From: Bryobacteraceae bacterium
GTDB taxonomy: Bacteria; Acidobacteriota; Terriglobia; Bryobacterales; Bryobacteraceae
DNA: 38,760 nt
Direction of reading: 5' to 3'
Assembly (NCBI GenBank): GCA_025928545.1
Contig: JAICJH010000063.1
Coordinates: forward strand, 1-38,760
How positions within the stretch are numbered: the stretch's first letter is position 1; the number at the start of each line of letters is the position of its first letter. The position numbers and the translations under genes are program-made. Below the pieces are notes generated by a model that searched no databases, was not told where the DNA came from, and was given only the letters and a program-made list of their open reading frames with translations. This document shows, one piece after another, positions 16,020 through 25,323 of the stretch.

Positions 16020-17551
16020 ACCTGATCGGCGTTAAGTGACTGTAAAAAAAGGAGTTGCTGTGGTTCCGCGATCCAGTCCACCCCTCCGGCCGCGTCCAGG
16101 CAGGTCGCTTCGAGTCTTACATCGTCTATTTCGAGTTCCAGCAGGCGACCGGTTGCGGCTGCCGGCTTTGGCTTCATCCCGGGCCTGGGTAACAGGTAAT
16201 GAACCAGGGGATTCAGGCCCGCTTCAGCGACATCGGGATGGGCAGCCAGGTAGGCGCCGCAATTGAACAAGGGATGGGGGTTGGCGGCGCTGGCGTCGGC
16301 TCGCAGGAAGTGAAACAGGGGATACTCGTCGGCCGCAATCGGTGGCCGGCAATTGGCCCGGTAGTATAGCGGATCAAACAGCGGATGCGGTTTTCGATCT
16401 TCCGCTGCTCCGTTGCGCAGGTAATGAAGCAAAGGATTCAGTCCCGCGCGTCGAACGTCCGGGTATTGGTCGAGATAGAAGACGGGATCGAAGAGCGGGT
16501 GTGGCTGGCGCAGTTCTTTGGCGCCGTGCTTCAGATAATGAATCAGCGGATTCATCCCCGACGCTGCGACTTCGGGATATTTCGCCACATAGAAGGCCGG
16601 ATCGAACAGAATACGTGGCCGAGGGCCATGCGGAGCGCCTTCTGTGGACCGTTTCGGCAACGAGGACGAAGAGTAGCGTGCCAGCTCTCGCCAGTACGGC
16701 GCCAGACTGACGAACTGCCTTGCTTTTGTGAAGAACGTCGTTCGTTCAGGTTTAGGTTCCACTTTCGGACTGCGGCTTCGGGATGGCTCGCAAACGGTCG
16801 CGCTGGCCGCGCGGCGATCGACCTCGGCTCGGGTTTCGTCCACCAGACGGCGGTCGAGTTCCGTCATTTGCACCATTTGTTCGTACACATCCGGATGGCA
16901 CGCTGCACGCAACTCCGCAATCCTTTCGGCGACGGTACCCCGCATTCCGCGCGAGACATTCACCGCCGGTCGTGCAAAATCCAGTTCCGGAAAAGCCATC
17001 CTGAGCCGCGCTGCACCGGCCGCTACACTCTGCGCGAAACGATCCACCACGCCAGGAAAAGAACTGGCTTTCATTCGGCGGATCGCGAGATCGAGATCCT
17101 GTTCGCCGGGTTCGTCGGAATCGCCGCCGCATGCCAGAAGATTCACCTGGTTGTTACGCACGAAGAGCGAATGCTCGCGAATCATGATTGCTGCGAAATC
17201 GCCCAGTGAATTGCTGTTGGCGATATCGCTCATCGGATCCGCCGGATTGGGGCGCTGACGAAAATAATCGTAGAAGGAACGCAGCCGATCGAGAGGGTCG
17301 CGCACCAGGCAGATATCGAAGAACAGATAGTCCGGCGATACGGGCATCGGGTAGCGAATCTGGTGGCTGGAAAACGCTTTCAGCTCTGGCCGCGAATCCA
17401 GAAATTCCAGAAGTTGCGAATTCGAAATCAGGCCGCCTTCGACAGTCGTTTCGAGTTGCCCGAAACGCTCACCGAAGCTGTGGTCCAGAATGTCTTCTAT
17501 CGTCGAGCCGGCATTCTTGAAAATGTGGTAGTGAAGAATGACAAACCGCAT
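16001..17551 (-). CDS. Sulfotransferase-fold protein with four C-terminal tandem repeats
   Basis: A 516-residue protein. Residues 1-250 look like a carbohydrate sulfotransferase: HIFKNAGSTI is the 5'-phosphosulfate-binding loop and CLVRDPLDRLRSFYDYF the 3'-phosphate-binding motif, both for PAPS. A linker rich in Ser/Pro/Lys follows, then four repeats of about 38-40 residues (314-455) with the core YPDVxxAGxNPLxHYL and ending in PHPLFDP. Such repeats occur in large glycosyltransferases and surface-glycan enzymes, and their role is not known. The last 60 residues are unassigned. The start at 17551 (MRFVILHYH) is preferred over the upstream ATG at 17584 because the fold begins there; neither has a good ribosome site. 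It faces the glycosyltransferase gene, suggesting sulfation of the same glycan. Confidence 0.85.
   Translation of the reverse strand: MRFVILHYHIFKNAGSTIEDILDHSFGERFGQLETTVEGGLISNSQLLEFLDSRPELKAFSSHQIRYPMPVSPDYLFFDICLVRDPLDRLRSFYDYFRQRPNPADPMSDIANSNSLGDFAAIMIREHSLFVRNNQVNLLACGGDSDEPGEQDLDLAIRRMKASSFPGVVDRFAQSVAAGAARLRMAFPELDFARPAVNVSRGMRGTVAERIAELRAACHPDVYEQMVQMTELDRRLVDETRAEVDRRAASATVCEPSRSRSPKVEPKPERTTFFTKARQFVSLAPYWRELARYSSSSLPKRSTEGAPHGPRPRILFDPAFYVAKYPEVAASGMNPLIHYLKHGAKELRQPHPLFDPVFYLDQYPDVRRAGLNPLLHYLRNGAAEDRKPHPLFDPLYYRANCRPPIAADEYPLFHFLRADASAANPHPLFNCGAYLAAHPDVAEAGLNPLVHYLLPRPGMKPKPAAATGRLLELEIDDVRLEATCLDAAGGVDWIAEPQQLLFLQSLNADQVHSRLL
16190..16612 (-). repeat. Four protein-level tandem repeats in the sulfotransferase
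   Basis: Within the sulfotransferase gene four units of about 115-120 bases encode the repeats FDPAFYVAKYPEVAASG, FDPVFYLDQYPDVRRAG, FDPLYYRANC and FNCGAYLAAHPDVAEAG, each followed by NPLxHYL or a variant. The third has lost the YPDV core (it reads PPIAADEYPLFHFL), while the others are well kept. They are diverged at the DNA level. Confidence 0.8.
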
Positions 17552-17723
17552 GAACGGGCCGCGCAGACCAAGCGATAGTAGCATGGCTGCCCGGGGAACA
17601 CCTTAAACGTGACGGATGGGACGAATCGTGCGCGTCCGGAACGAGCCACGCCCGGGAACCTTCGGTCCAGCCATCGCGTCTCAATAATGCGGCAAAGGGA
17701 TTGCTATACAATAAGCAGGATTT

Positions 17724-17732
17724 TGGTATACT
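17724..17732 (+). promoter_or_regulatory. Extended -10 promoter of the TPR-like secreted protein
   Basis: TGGTATACT is a TGn extended -10 with a near-consensus hexamer. It would give a leader of about 70 bases before the GTG at 17808. A second, weaker TATACA/TACAAT lies 17-20 bases upstream of it. Confidence 0.5.
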
Positions 17733-17807
17733 CCGCTATTACCCTCCATATCATTCCCGGGGGGCGTCATTCTGGCAGCAGTCACGTTACATGGGGAGGC
17801 AAAGAAA

Positions 17808-19130
17808 GTGTTGAATCGATTGACAAGATTGGTGGCCGGAATTTTGATCGCCGGCACCCTGACAGCCCTGGTTTGGGCGCAAGCGGCCCCGGCCTGGAAG
17901 GATCAGGGAGAATCCGACATCGGCCTCGCGGCGGGCAACGAGAAAGATCCTGTCAAGCAGCTGGACCTGCTGAAGAAATGGGAACAGCAGTATCCCGACT
18001 CGGCACTGAAGAACCAGCGCACCCTGATGCGCGCGCAAGCGCTTCTCGCCGTAATGGGCCAGGCGTACGGCAAGACCGACCCCGCGGTGCTCGATGCAGG
18101 CAAAAAGGCTGGGCAGGATTTGTCCGACCATTTTAAAGATTATTTCGACGACTCCGTGAAGCCCGCGGCGGCAACGGCCGACCAGTGGGCGGCCGCCAGG
18201 AAGACCTCGGAAATGCAGGTCCACCTCGTGCTGGCTTACATCGCGCAGGCCCAGAAGAACGATGCCGATGCCGAAAGCGAACTAAAGAAGGTTCTCGCCG
18301 TCGATCCGACGCAGGCCTCCGCGTCTTATCAGCTCGGCAGCACGATCATTCATGAAATGGCTGTCAGCAAAGACCTGTCGCGTTACTCGGAAGCGCTTTA
18401 CGATCTCGCCCGGTCTCTCGCTGTCACCGGACCCAACGCTCTGCCGGCCGCGGCAAAGACATCGGCCGAAAATGCGCTGAAAAAGAATTACGGTAATTAT
18501 CACGGCAGCACCGATGGCATGGATGGTTTGATCAAGACTGCCTCCACCTCGCCCCTGCCTCCCTCAGGTTTCCATATCGACAGCATCGTGGATATCGAAG
18601 CCGCCAAGGAAAAAGATCATGCCGCGTGGGCAGCGCAGCATCCGGACCTCGATTTCTGGGAAAACATCAAGACGGCTCTGACGACTCAGGGGGATGCGTA
18701 CTTTGCGAACCTCAAGGACGTTGGCTTCCCGCCGCCTCCGAGCGACACCTACAAGGGACCGGCCATGTTCAAAGGCACCGTGGTTTCCATGCCGAACAAC
18801 AAGCAGGTTCTGGTGAGTGTGGATAACGTTCCCACCGGGGATGCGCTGCTGAAGTTCGAAGACACGATCAAGGGTGAAATCCCCCCGGGCACGACCCTCC
18901 AGTTCAAGGGCGTAGTCGATTCCTATACGAAAGAGCCATATGTTCTGGCCCTGAATGTTCAGGAGCCGAAGACGGATCTGGTCGGCCTGCCGGACGGCGT
19001 GACCTTTGTTCCCGAAGGCGCAGCCGCCGCCAAGCCGAAGGCCGGTGCCGCTAAAGGACCCGCTGCCAAAGGCCCCGCCAAGGGTCCTGCGAAGACTGCT
19101 CCCAAAGCACCCGCCAAGAAGGCCCCGTAG
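17808..19130 (+). CDS. Secreted TPR-like protein with Lys/Ala/Pro-rich tail
   Basis: A 440-residue exported protein that I do not recognise by name. Residues 1-25 form a signal peptide (LVAGILIAGTLTALVWAQ). Residues 40-220 are helical with TPR-like spacing (LLKKWEQQYPDSALKN; VHLVLAYIAQAQKNDADAESELKKVLAVDPTQASAS). A beta-rich region follows at about 300-395 (MFKGTVVSMPNNKQVLVSVDN; LQFKGVVDSYTKEPYVLALNVQ). The last 40 residues are a repetitive AKGPAKGPAK-type basic tail. The GTG start is supported by GGGGAGG 9 bases upstream. It is monocistronic: an extended -10 promoter precedes it and a strong terminator follows. It may scaffold proteins in the periplasm; the basic tail could contact anionic wall or membrane polymers. 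Confidence 0.83.
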   Translation: MLNRLTRLVAGILIAGTLTALVWAQAAPAWKDQGESDIGLAAGNEKDPVKQLDLLKKWEQQYPDSALKNQRTLMRAQALLAVMGQAYGKTDPAVLDAGKKAGQDLSDHFKDYFDDSVKPAAATADQWAAARKTSEMQVHLVLAYIAQAQKNDADAESELKKVLAVDPTQASASYQLGSTIIHEMAVSKDLSRYSEALYDLARSLAVTGPNALPAAAKTSAENALKKNYGNYHGSTDGMDGLIKTASTSPLPPSGFHIDSIVDIEAAKEKDHAAWAAQHPDLDFWENIKTALTTQGDAYFANLKDVGFPPPPSDTYKGPAMFKGTVVSMPNNKQVLVSVDNVPTGDALLKFEDTIKGEIPPGTTLQFKGVVDSYTKEPYVLALNVQEPKTDLVGLPDGVTFVPEGAAAAKPKAGAAKGPAAKGPAKGPAKTAPKAPAKKAP

Positions 19131-19152
19131 CTTTTTGCTCGGATTTGAATAA

Positions 19153-19195
19153 GAAACCGGGTGCAACCTGATCGGGTTGTACCCGGTTTCTTTTT
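19153..19195 (+). terminator. Strong intrinsic terminator
   Basis: GAAACCGGGTGCAACC pairs with GGGTTGTACCCGGTTTC (one G-U pair) across a short loop and runs straight into TTTTT. It lies 23 bases after the stop of the TPR-like secreted protein gene and is the best terminator in the window. Confidence 0.9.
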
Positions 19196-19214
19196 GTCTT
19201 GTCATCCGCCCAGT

Positions 19215-19223
19215 TGCTAAAAT
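19215..19223 (+). promoter_or_regulatory. Extended -10 element for the FmdB-like gene
   Basis: TGCTAAAAT is a TGn-TAAAAT extended -10. Transcription would start about 5 bases before the ATG at 19235, leaving almost no leader, and no Shine-Dalgarno is present. Confidence 0.4.
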
Positions 19224-19234
19224 GAAAGCGAAAC

Positions 19235-19588
19235 ATGCCGATTTACGAGTACTTGTGCCATTCCTGCGGTAAGAAGTTCGAAGTTCTCCAGAAGTTTTCC
19301 GACGAGCCTCTTGCGGTCCATCCCGAGTGTGGGGGCAAGGTGGATAAGTTGATTTCCACGTCCGCGCTGCAGTTCAAGGGTTCAGGTTGGTATGTGAACG
19401 ATTACGCGAAGGGCGCGACCAGCAAGCCTGGCGAGACCAAGGCGGAGACTAAGTCGGATTCCGGTAAGTCGGATGGCGGCGGCGAATCGAAGGCGGAATC
19501 GAAGGCCGAGACGAAGACCGAATCCAAGCCCGCTGCTTCAGAGTCGAAACCGGCTTCCAGCAGCACTACTTCCACGGATTCGAAGTAG
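19235..19588 (+). CDS. FmdB-family zinc-ribbon protein with Ser/Lys/Glu-rich tail
   Basis: A 117-residue cytosolic protein. Residues 1-55 match the FmdB-type zinc ribbon: MPIYEYLCHSCGKKFE and later CGGKVDKLIST and FKGSGWYVNDY. The usual ligands are two CxxC pairs; here the first is C8-x2-C11, but in the second the leading Cys is His (H29-x2-C32), giving a C2-H-C site that could still hold zinc. Residues 60-117 are low-complexity (TKAETKSDSG, ESKAESKAETKTESKPA), a tail common on FmdB proteins. The family is linked by name to regulation of formamidase/amidase expression, but its true role is unknown. It follows a strong terminator, so it has its own promoter. Confidence 0.88.
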   Translation: MPIYEYLCHSCGKKFEVLQKFSDEPLAVHPECGGKVDKLISTSALQFKGSGWYVNDYAKGATSKPGETKAETKSDSGKSDGGGESKAESKAETKTESKPAASESKPASSSTTSTDSK

Positions 19589-19591
19589 GCA

Positions 19592-19813
19592 TCAGTTACC
19601 GCGCCCTGGATCGGATTTTGCCGATGCCCAGTGCAGATACCGCCAAAGGTCCCTGCGGTGCACCCAGGCGAAGCGGGCGAACGCGCCAGGCGTAATCGCC
19701 TCGGCATGAAGTCCGGACCACGTTTCCACCCGCCACTTCAGATATGGACTCTCCCACGGCCGCAGGCGATAGCCTTTTGCCATCCGAAAGGCAACTGCGA
19801 GTTCACCCAACAT
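19592..19813 (-). CDS. Small conserved-looking protein, 73 residues
   Basis: A short gene 17 bases downstream of the VWFA gene at 19830 and on the same strand, so probably the last gene of that unit. The protein is rich in Trp, Tyr and Arg with a compact core, RLRPWESPYLKWRVETWSG followed by ITPGAFARFAWVHRRDLWRYLHW, a composition unlike random antisense frames. I recall similar short proteins from acidobacterial genomes but cannot name a family. There is no signal peptide or membrane segment. It ends 3 bases from the convergent FmdB gene. The ATG at 19813 is preceded by GGATTTGA. The function is unknown; a small RNA-binding or regulatory protein is possible. Confidence 0.6.
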   Translation of the reverse strand: MLGELAVAFRMAKGYRLRPWESPYLKWRVETWSGLHAEAITPGAFARFAWVHRRDLWRYLHWASAKSDPGRGN

Positions 19814-19829
19814 TCAAATCCAATCGTGG

Positions 19830-20840
19830 TTACTGAGGGTTCTTGCTGCCATTCGGCCTGCGGGAAGACGTCGCCCAGTAGCCCAGGCGGGTGCGTGCCA
19901 CCGGGTTGCCCGGCGCCTTTACCGCGACTTTGATCTGGCGGAATGAGCCGTCCAGCGTTTCATTCAGCGGGGCATACCAGATCGAATACTGGTTCCGGAT
20001 ATCGTGCGCTACTTCGTGCGCAATCGGCTCCACTTCGCTCACATCCTTCGGATAGAAGACCTGTCCGCCGGTAGCGTCCACCAGTTGCTTGATCGCCCTT
20101 TTCGCCTTGGCCGCTTCAGATTTGTCTTCCTCGCCGAGCAGGCCGATCGCATAGATCAGCGTTCCATCCTGTTGCGCCAGTTTGATCAGGCTCTCCAGCG
20201 TCACCATGCTTGCGTTGTCATTGCCGTCCGTGATGACGATGATGACTTTCTTGTCGCGTTTAGCCTTATCGTGCAGGTGGTCGATGGATACGCGAATCGC
20301 ATCGCGCATCGCGGTGCCGCCCTTGGAATCGATTCTGGCCAAGCCCTTTTTCAGGACTTCGATATCGCCGGTGAAATCCTGATCGAGGTAAGGCTCGTCG
20401 TTGAAATTCACTACAAATGTCTCGTCCTGCGGATTGGAATCCTTGACGAGCGTGAGAGCCGAAGCCTCAACACCGGCGCGCTTACTCCGCATGCTGCCGC
20501 TGTTGTCGATGACAAGCCCCATCGAGACCGGCACGTCTTCATGCTTGAAGATTTTAATGGGTTGGAGAACGTTGTTTTCGAAGACCTGGAAAGCGCTTTC
20601 CGCCAGGTTCGTGACCAGGTGATCGTTCTTGTCGGTCACCGTTACGTTGAGCGGCACGTAACGCGTTTCGGAGGAAAATATCGTGACACCGGAATCTGGC
20701 TGCGCAGGCGCAGATGCAGGTGCGGCCGGAGGTGAGCTTTGGCTCAACACACATGCCGGCAATACGAGAAAGACAAAAAGAACGCCAGGAATCGTAGGAG
20801 AGATAGTTTTTCGCAGAAGAATCCTAATTAGTCGGGGCAA
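19830..20840 (-). CDS. Secreted VWFA-domain protein (acidobacterial type)
   Basis: A 336-residue protein from the TTG at 20840, chosen because it gives a clean signal peptide (MPRLIRILLRKTISP, then GVLFVFLVLPACVLSQ); the frame is open to 20927 but the extra 29 residues are not signal-like and overlap the previous gene further. LPAC may be a weak lipobox. A short beta region (SSETRYVPLNVTVTDKNDHLV, then FQVFENN) leads into a von Willebrand A domain with the MIDAS motif DNSGSM, the GGTAMRDAI loop and IVITDGNDNAS. It probably acts outside the cytoplasm. It overlaps the upstream VWFA gene by 17 bases and is very similar to it in plan, so tandem duplication is likely. Confidence 0.87.
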   Translation of the reverse strand: MPRLIRILLRKTISPTIPGVLFVFLVLPACVLSQSSPPAAPASAPAQPDSGVTIFSSETRYVPLNVTVTDKNDHLVTNLAESAFQVFENNVLQPIKIFKHEDVPVSMGLVIDNSGSMRSKRAGVEASALTLVKDSNPQDETFVVNFNDEPYLDQDFTGDIEVLKKGLARIDSKGGTAMRDAIRVSIDHLHDKAKRDKKVIIVITDGNDNASMVTLESLIKLAQQDGTLIYAIGLLGEEDKSEAAKAKRAIKQLVDATGGQVFYPKDVSEVEPIAHEVAHDIRNQYSIWYAPLNETLDGSFRQIKVAVKAPGNPVARTRLGYWATSSRRPNGSKNPQ

Positions 20841-21894
20841 ACCGGCCGATTCTGAACAACGGACGGAGTGTGGGCAGTCCTCTGGGCTGAATAATCTTGA
20901 CAAGGATCTTTCGGTATTTCCCATCACGGGCCTCGTTACTTGGACTGTAACCGATCACATATTGGTTACGCAGTTCAATTCCGATTTTAGCCGCTACGTC
21001 CGGAAGTTCGGCAAGGTTCTCGACCACAAAATGACGGCCGCCGGTCGGCTCCGCAAGATCTTTAAGCATTTCCGGGCCCGAAAGCTCTTCAGGGGTGCGG
21101 CCGCGGGAAGCACCGGACTCATAGATGCCGATCCCGTAGATCTGAACATCGGCCTCACGGACCAGATTCCGGACCTCGGTCGCGGTATAACGGCTGCTGT
21201 TGTCGCCGCCGTCGGAAATCACGATCAGGGCCTTGCGCGGATTGCGTGCCTTCTTCATGGTGGTCAGCGCGAGGTAAACGCCATCCAGTAGAGCCGTACG
21301 GCCTTTGGACTGCGTGAATGTCAGGCGATTCTGAATGTCTTCGAGATTGTGCGTCATGGGCACAACCAGCTGCGGCCGGTCGTTGAATTCGACGAGAAAC
21401 GCTTCGTCTTCCGGATTCGCCGTCTTGAAAAATTCCGCCACCGACAGCCTGGACCGTTCCAGCTTATTTCCCATGCTCGCGCTCGTGTCGAACACAATCC
21501 CAATGGAAAGGGGCGCGTCTTCGCTGCCGAACGACACGATCTTCTGCTTCACCTTGTCTTCGTAGATTTCGAAAGCATCCTGGTCGAGACCGGTAACAAA
21601 CCGGTTGAGCGGATCGGTAACAGTTACCGGAACCAGCACCACATTTACGTCGGCCCGGATCGTGGCTTTCGGCTGCGGCGCGGACGGTTCTTCGGCCGCG
21701 GGTTTGGGGCGGGGAACGATACTGGCGGGTGCTCCGCCGGAACTGGTTTCCGCGGCTAAAGAACTCGCGGGCACGCTCGGCTGAGGAGTCAGATTGATCT
21801 CCCGCGCAGATGTCGGAGGCGTCTCTGGCGGATCTGCCGCGAAGCCCCCGATGGCTACGGCTGCCAGTAAAACGAAGATATAACGGGACGGCAT
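20824..21894 (-). CDS. Secreted VWFA-domain protein (acidobacterial type), first of tandem pair
   Basis: A 356-residue protein starting at the ATG at 21894 with AGGGGA nine bases upstream (a longer frame to 21927 has no better signal). Residues 1-20 are a signal peptide (MPSRYIFVLLAAVAIGGFAA). A Pro/Ala-rich stretch to about residue 80 may span the wall. Then come the beta region (VNVVLVPVTVTDPLNRFVT, FEIYEDKVKQ) and the VWA domain with MIDAS motif DTSASM, the GRTALLDGV loop and LIVISDGGDNSSR. It is the first gene of a unit with the second VWFA gene and the 73-residue gene. Its role is unknown; metal-dependent protein binding is the family expectation. Confidence 0.87.
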   Translation of the reverse strand: MPSRYIFVLLAAVAIGGFAADPPETPPTSAREINLTPQPSVPASSLAAETSSGGAPASIVPRPKPAAEEPSAPQPKATIRADVNVVLVPVTVTDPLNRFVTGLDQDAFEIYEDKVKQKIVSFGSEDAPLSIGIVFDTSASMGNKLERSRLSVAEFFKTANPEDEAFLVEFNDRPQLVVPMTHNLEDIQNRLTFTQSKGRTALLDGVYLALTTMKKARNPRKALIVISDGGDNSSRYTATEVRNLVREADVQIYGIGIYESGASRGRTPEELSGPEMLKDLAEPTGGRHFVVENLAELPDVAAKIGIELRNQYVIGYSPSNEARDGKYRKILVKIIQPRGLPTLRPLFRIGRFAPTN

Positions 21895-21979
21895 CGTGTG
21901 CTTCCCCTTCTGGAAGGAGGATAGCACAGCGGGGCCACCGCCAATGTACCAGGAACGACGTCCGCAGTTGCTTCCCTGA

Positions 21980-21997
21980 GGGACACTTTATTGTCCC
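21980..21997. promoter_or_regulatory. Inverted repeat upstream of kdsB
   Basis: GGGACA and TGTCCC flank six bases (ctttat), a perfect 6-base stem, about 35 bases before the proposed kdsB promoter and in the intergenic space between divergent genes. It could be an operator or a small hairpin. GGGACA/TGTCCC arms also occur in REP-type dispersed repeats, so chance or repeat origin is possible. Confidence 0.35.
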
Positions 21998-22031
21998 CGT
22001 ACCCGCCGGTGAACGCCACCTTTTGGCCGTA

Positions 22032-22040
22032 TGGTAAGAT
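22032..22040 (+). promoter_or_regulatory. Extended -10 element on top of kdsB start
   Basis: TGGTAAGAT is a TGn-TAAGAT extended -10. If used, RNA would start near the GTG at 22046-22048, so the message would be leaderless. The upstream ATG at 22031 would then lie inside the promoter and could not be translated from this RNA. Confidence 0.4.
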
Positions 22041-22045
22041 CGCGT

Positions 22046-22808
22046 GTGCCGTCGAAAATCCTGGGCGTTATTCCGGCCCGGTACGCATCATCCCGGTTCC
22101 CCGGAAAAGCACTGGCCCATCTTGATTCCCGCACCATGCTGGAACACGTTTACGACCGTGTTTCCATGGCTCGCTATCTCTCCAGCGTCGTAATCGCAAC
22201 CGACGACGAACGCATTCTCCATGAAGCCCGGCGCTTTGGTGCCCGTGTGCAGATGACGCGCGAGGACCATCTTTCCGGTACCGACCGGGTGGCGGAAGTC
22301 GCCTCCTCTTTTCCCGATGTCGAACTGGTGGTGAATATTCAGGGCGATGAACCGCTCATCGATCCGGGCGCGATCGATGCGGCGCTGTTCCCCCTGCTCG
22401 ACGATCCGGCGATTCCGATGGGAACGCTGAAGAAACGAATCGAAGATCCACGCGAAATCTCAGACCCGAATGTCGTCAAGGTAGTGACCGACCACTTCGG
22501 TAACGCCCTTTATTTTTCGCGCGCGGCTATCCCCTGCACGCGCGATCCGGGCGACTTCACGCACTACAAGCACACAGGCCTGTATGTTTACCGGCGTGAA
22601 TTCCTCATGGGTTATTCCGACTTGCCCGTCGGACCGCTCGAAAAAGCGGAAAAGCTGGAACAGCTGCGGGCTCTCGAAAATGGCTTCACAATACGCGTTG
22701 TGGAAACGGACTATGAATCGATGGGAGTAGACACACCAGCCGATCTGGAGCGTGTTCAGTTGATGTTGCGTGCCGGCCGGCAGGCCATAAACGACTCCGG
22801 AGTGCGGA

Positions 22809-22816
<8 letters not shown>
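22046..22816 (+). CDS. kdsB: 3-deoxy-manno-octulosonate cytidylyltransferase
   Basis: KdsB activates Kdo to CMP-Kdo for the lipopolysaccharide core. The protein has 256 residues from the GTG at 22046. The signature LGVIPARYASSRFPGKAL binds the nucleotide, followed by VVIATDDERI, SGTDRVAEVA, VNIQGDEPLI and HTGLYVYRREFL, all typical of KdsB. The ATG at 22031 would add five residues (MVRSR); GTG is preferred because the upstream ATG falls in the -10 element and because the domain begins immediately after. The 3' end overlaps pyrG by 8 bases, so the three genes kdsB-pyrG-kdsA are one operon that supplies both CTP and Kdo. KdsB in this organism implies a Gram-negative outer membrane. Confidence 0.95.
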
Positions 22817-24469
<1,653 letters not shown>

Positions 24470-24473
<4 letters not shown>

Positions 24474-25279
24474 GCATCCTTTTCGAAAACTTCACAGATT
24501 CGGCGCAGCTGGTTCTGCTGGCCGGGCCCTGTGTGATCGAAAGCGAAGAACACGTCAACCGAATGGCCGATGCGATCGGGTCGATTGCCGCCGCAGAGGG
24601 CTTTCCGTTCGTATTCAAAGCTTCATTCGATAAAGCCAACCGGACCAGCCTGAAAGGCTACCGCGGGCCCGGTCTGACGGAAGGCCTGCGGATTCTGGGT
24701 AATGTGCGCAAACGCGGCTTTTCCGTAGTCACCGATGTTCACGAGACCGCGCAGGTCGCGCCTACAGCCGAGGTGGCAGACATCATCCAGATTCCGGCCT
24801 TCCTTTGCAGGCAGACGGATTTGCTGCTCGAAGCCGGCAGATCGGGTCGCATCGTGAATGTGAAAAAGGGCCAGTTCGTCGCCCCCCACGACATCCACCA
24901 TGCGGCGGATAAGGTGGCGTCTACCGGCAACCGCCAGGTCGTGTTGACGGAACGCGGATCTACATTTGGCTACAACAACCTCGTGGTGGATATGCGGGGT
25001 CTGCGCGTCATGGCCGATGCCGGCTGGCCCGTTGTATTCGATGCGACGCACAGCGTCCAGCTTCCGAGCGGGGCGGGAGGCGCGTCGGCGGGGCAGGCCC
25101 GGTTCATCGAACCGCTGGCATCCGCGGCGGTTGCGGTCGGGATTTCCGGTATTTTCGTCGAAGTCCATGATGACCCGGCAAATGCGCTTTCCGATGGACC
25201 GAACGCCCTCCGGCTCGATCTTCTTCCTGCATTCCTGCGGCGGATGCGGCGAATTCACGATGCCGCTGGTTCCGTCTGA
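24470..25279 (+). CDS. kdsA: 3-deoxy-8-phosphooctulonate synthase
   Basis: KdsA condenses phosphoenolpyruvate with arabinose-5-phosphate to Kdo-8-phosphate. The protein is 269 residues from the GTG at 24470, which overlaps the pyrG stop (GTGA). An open frame from 24335 has no conserved start. Signature segments are LLAGPCVIESEEH, FKASFDKANRTS, GFSVVTDVHE, IPAFLCRQTD, VNVKKGQFVAP and the late FIEVHDDPANALSDGPN-type segment (here IFVEVHDDPANAL). The N-terminal Cys in AGPC suggests a metal-dependent (class II-like) site is possible, but this cannot be settled by eye. The gene completes the kdsB-pyrG-kdsA operon; kdsC and kdsD are not in the window. Confidence 0.95.
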
Positions 25280-25323
25280 ACGCTTTCGCCATACGGAACG
25301 TCATAGACTTGGAGAGGCTATTC

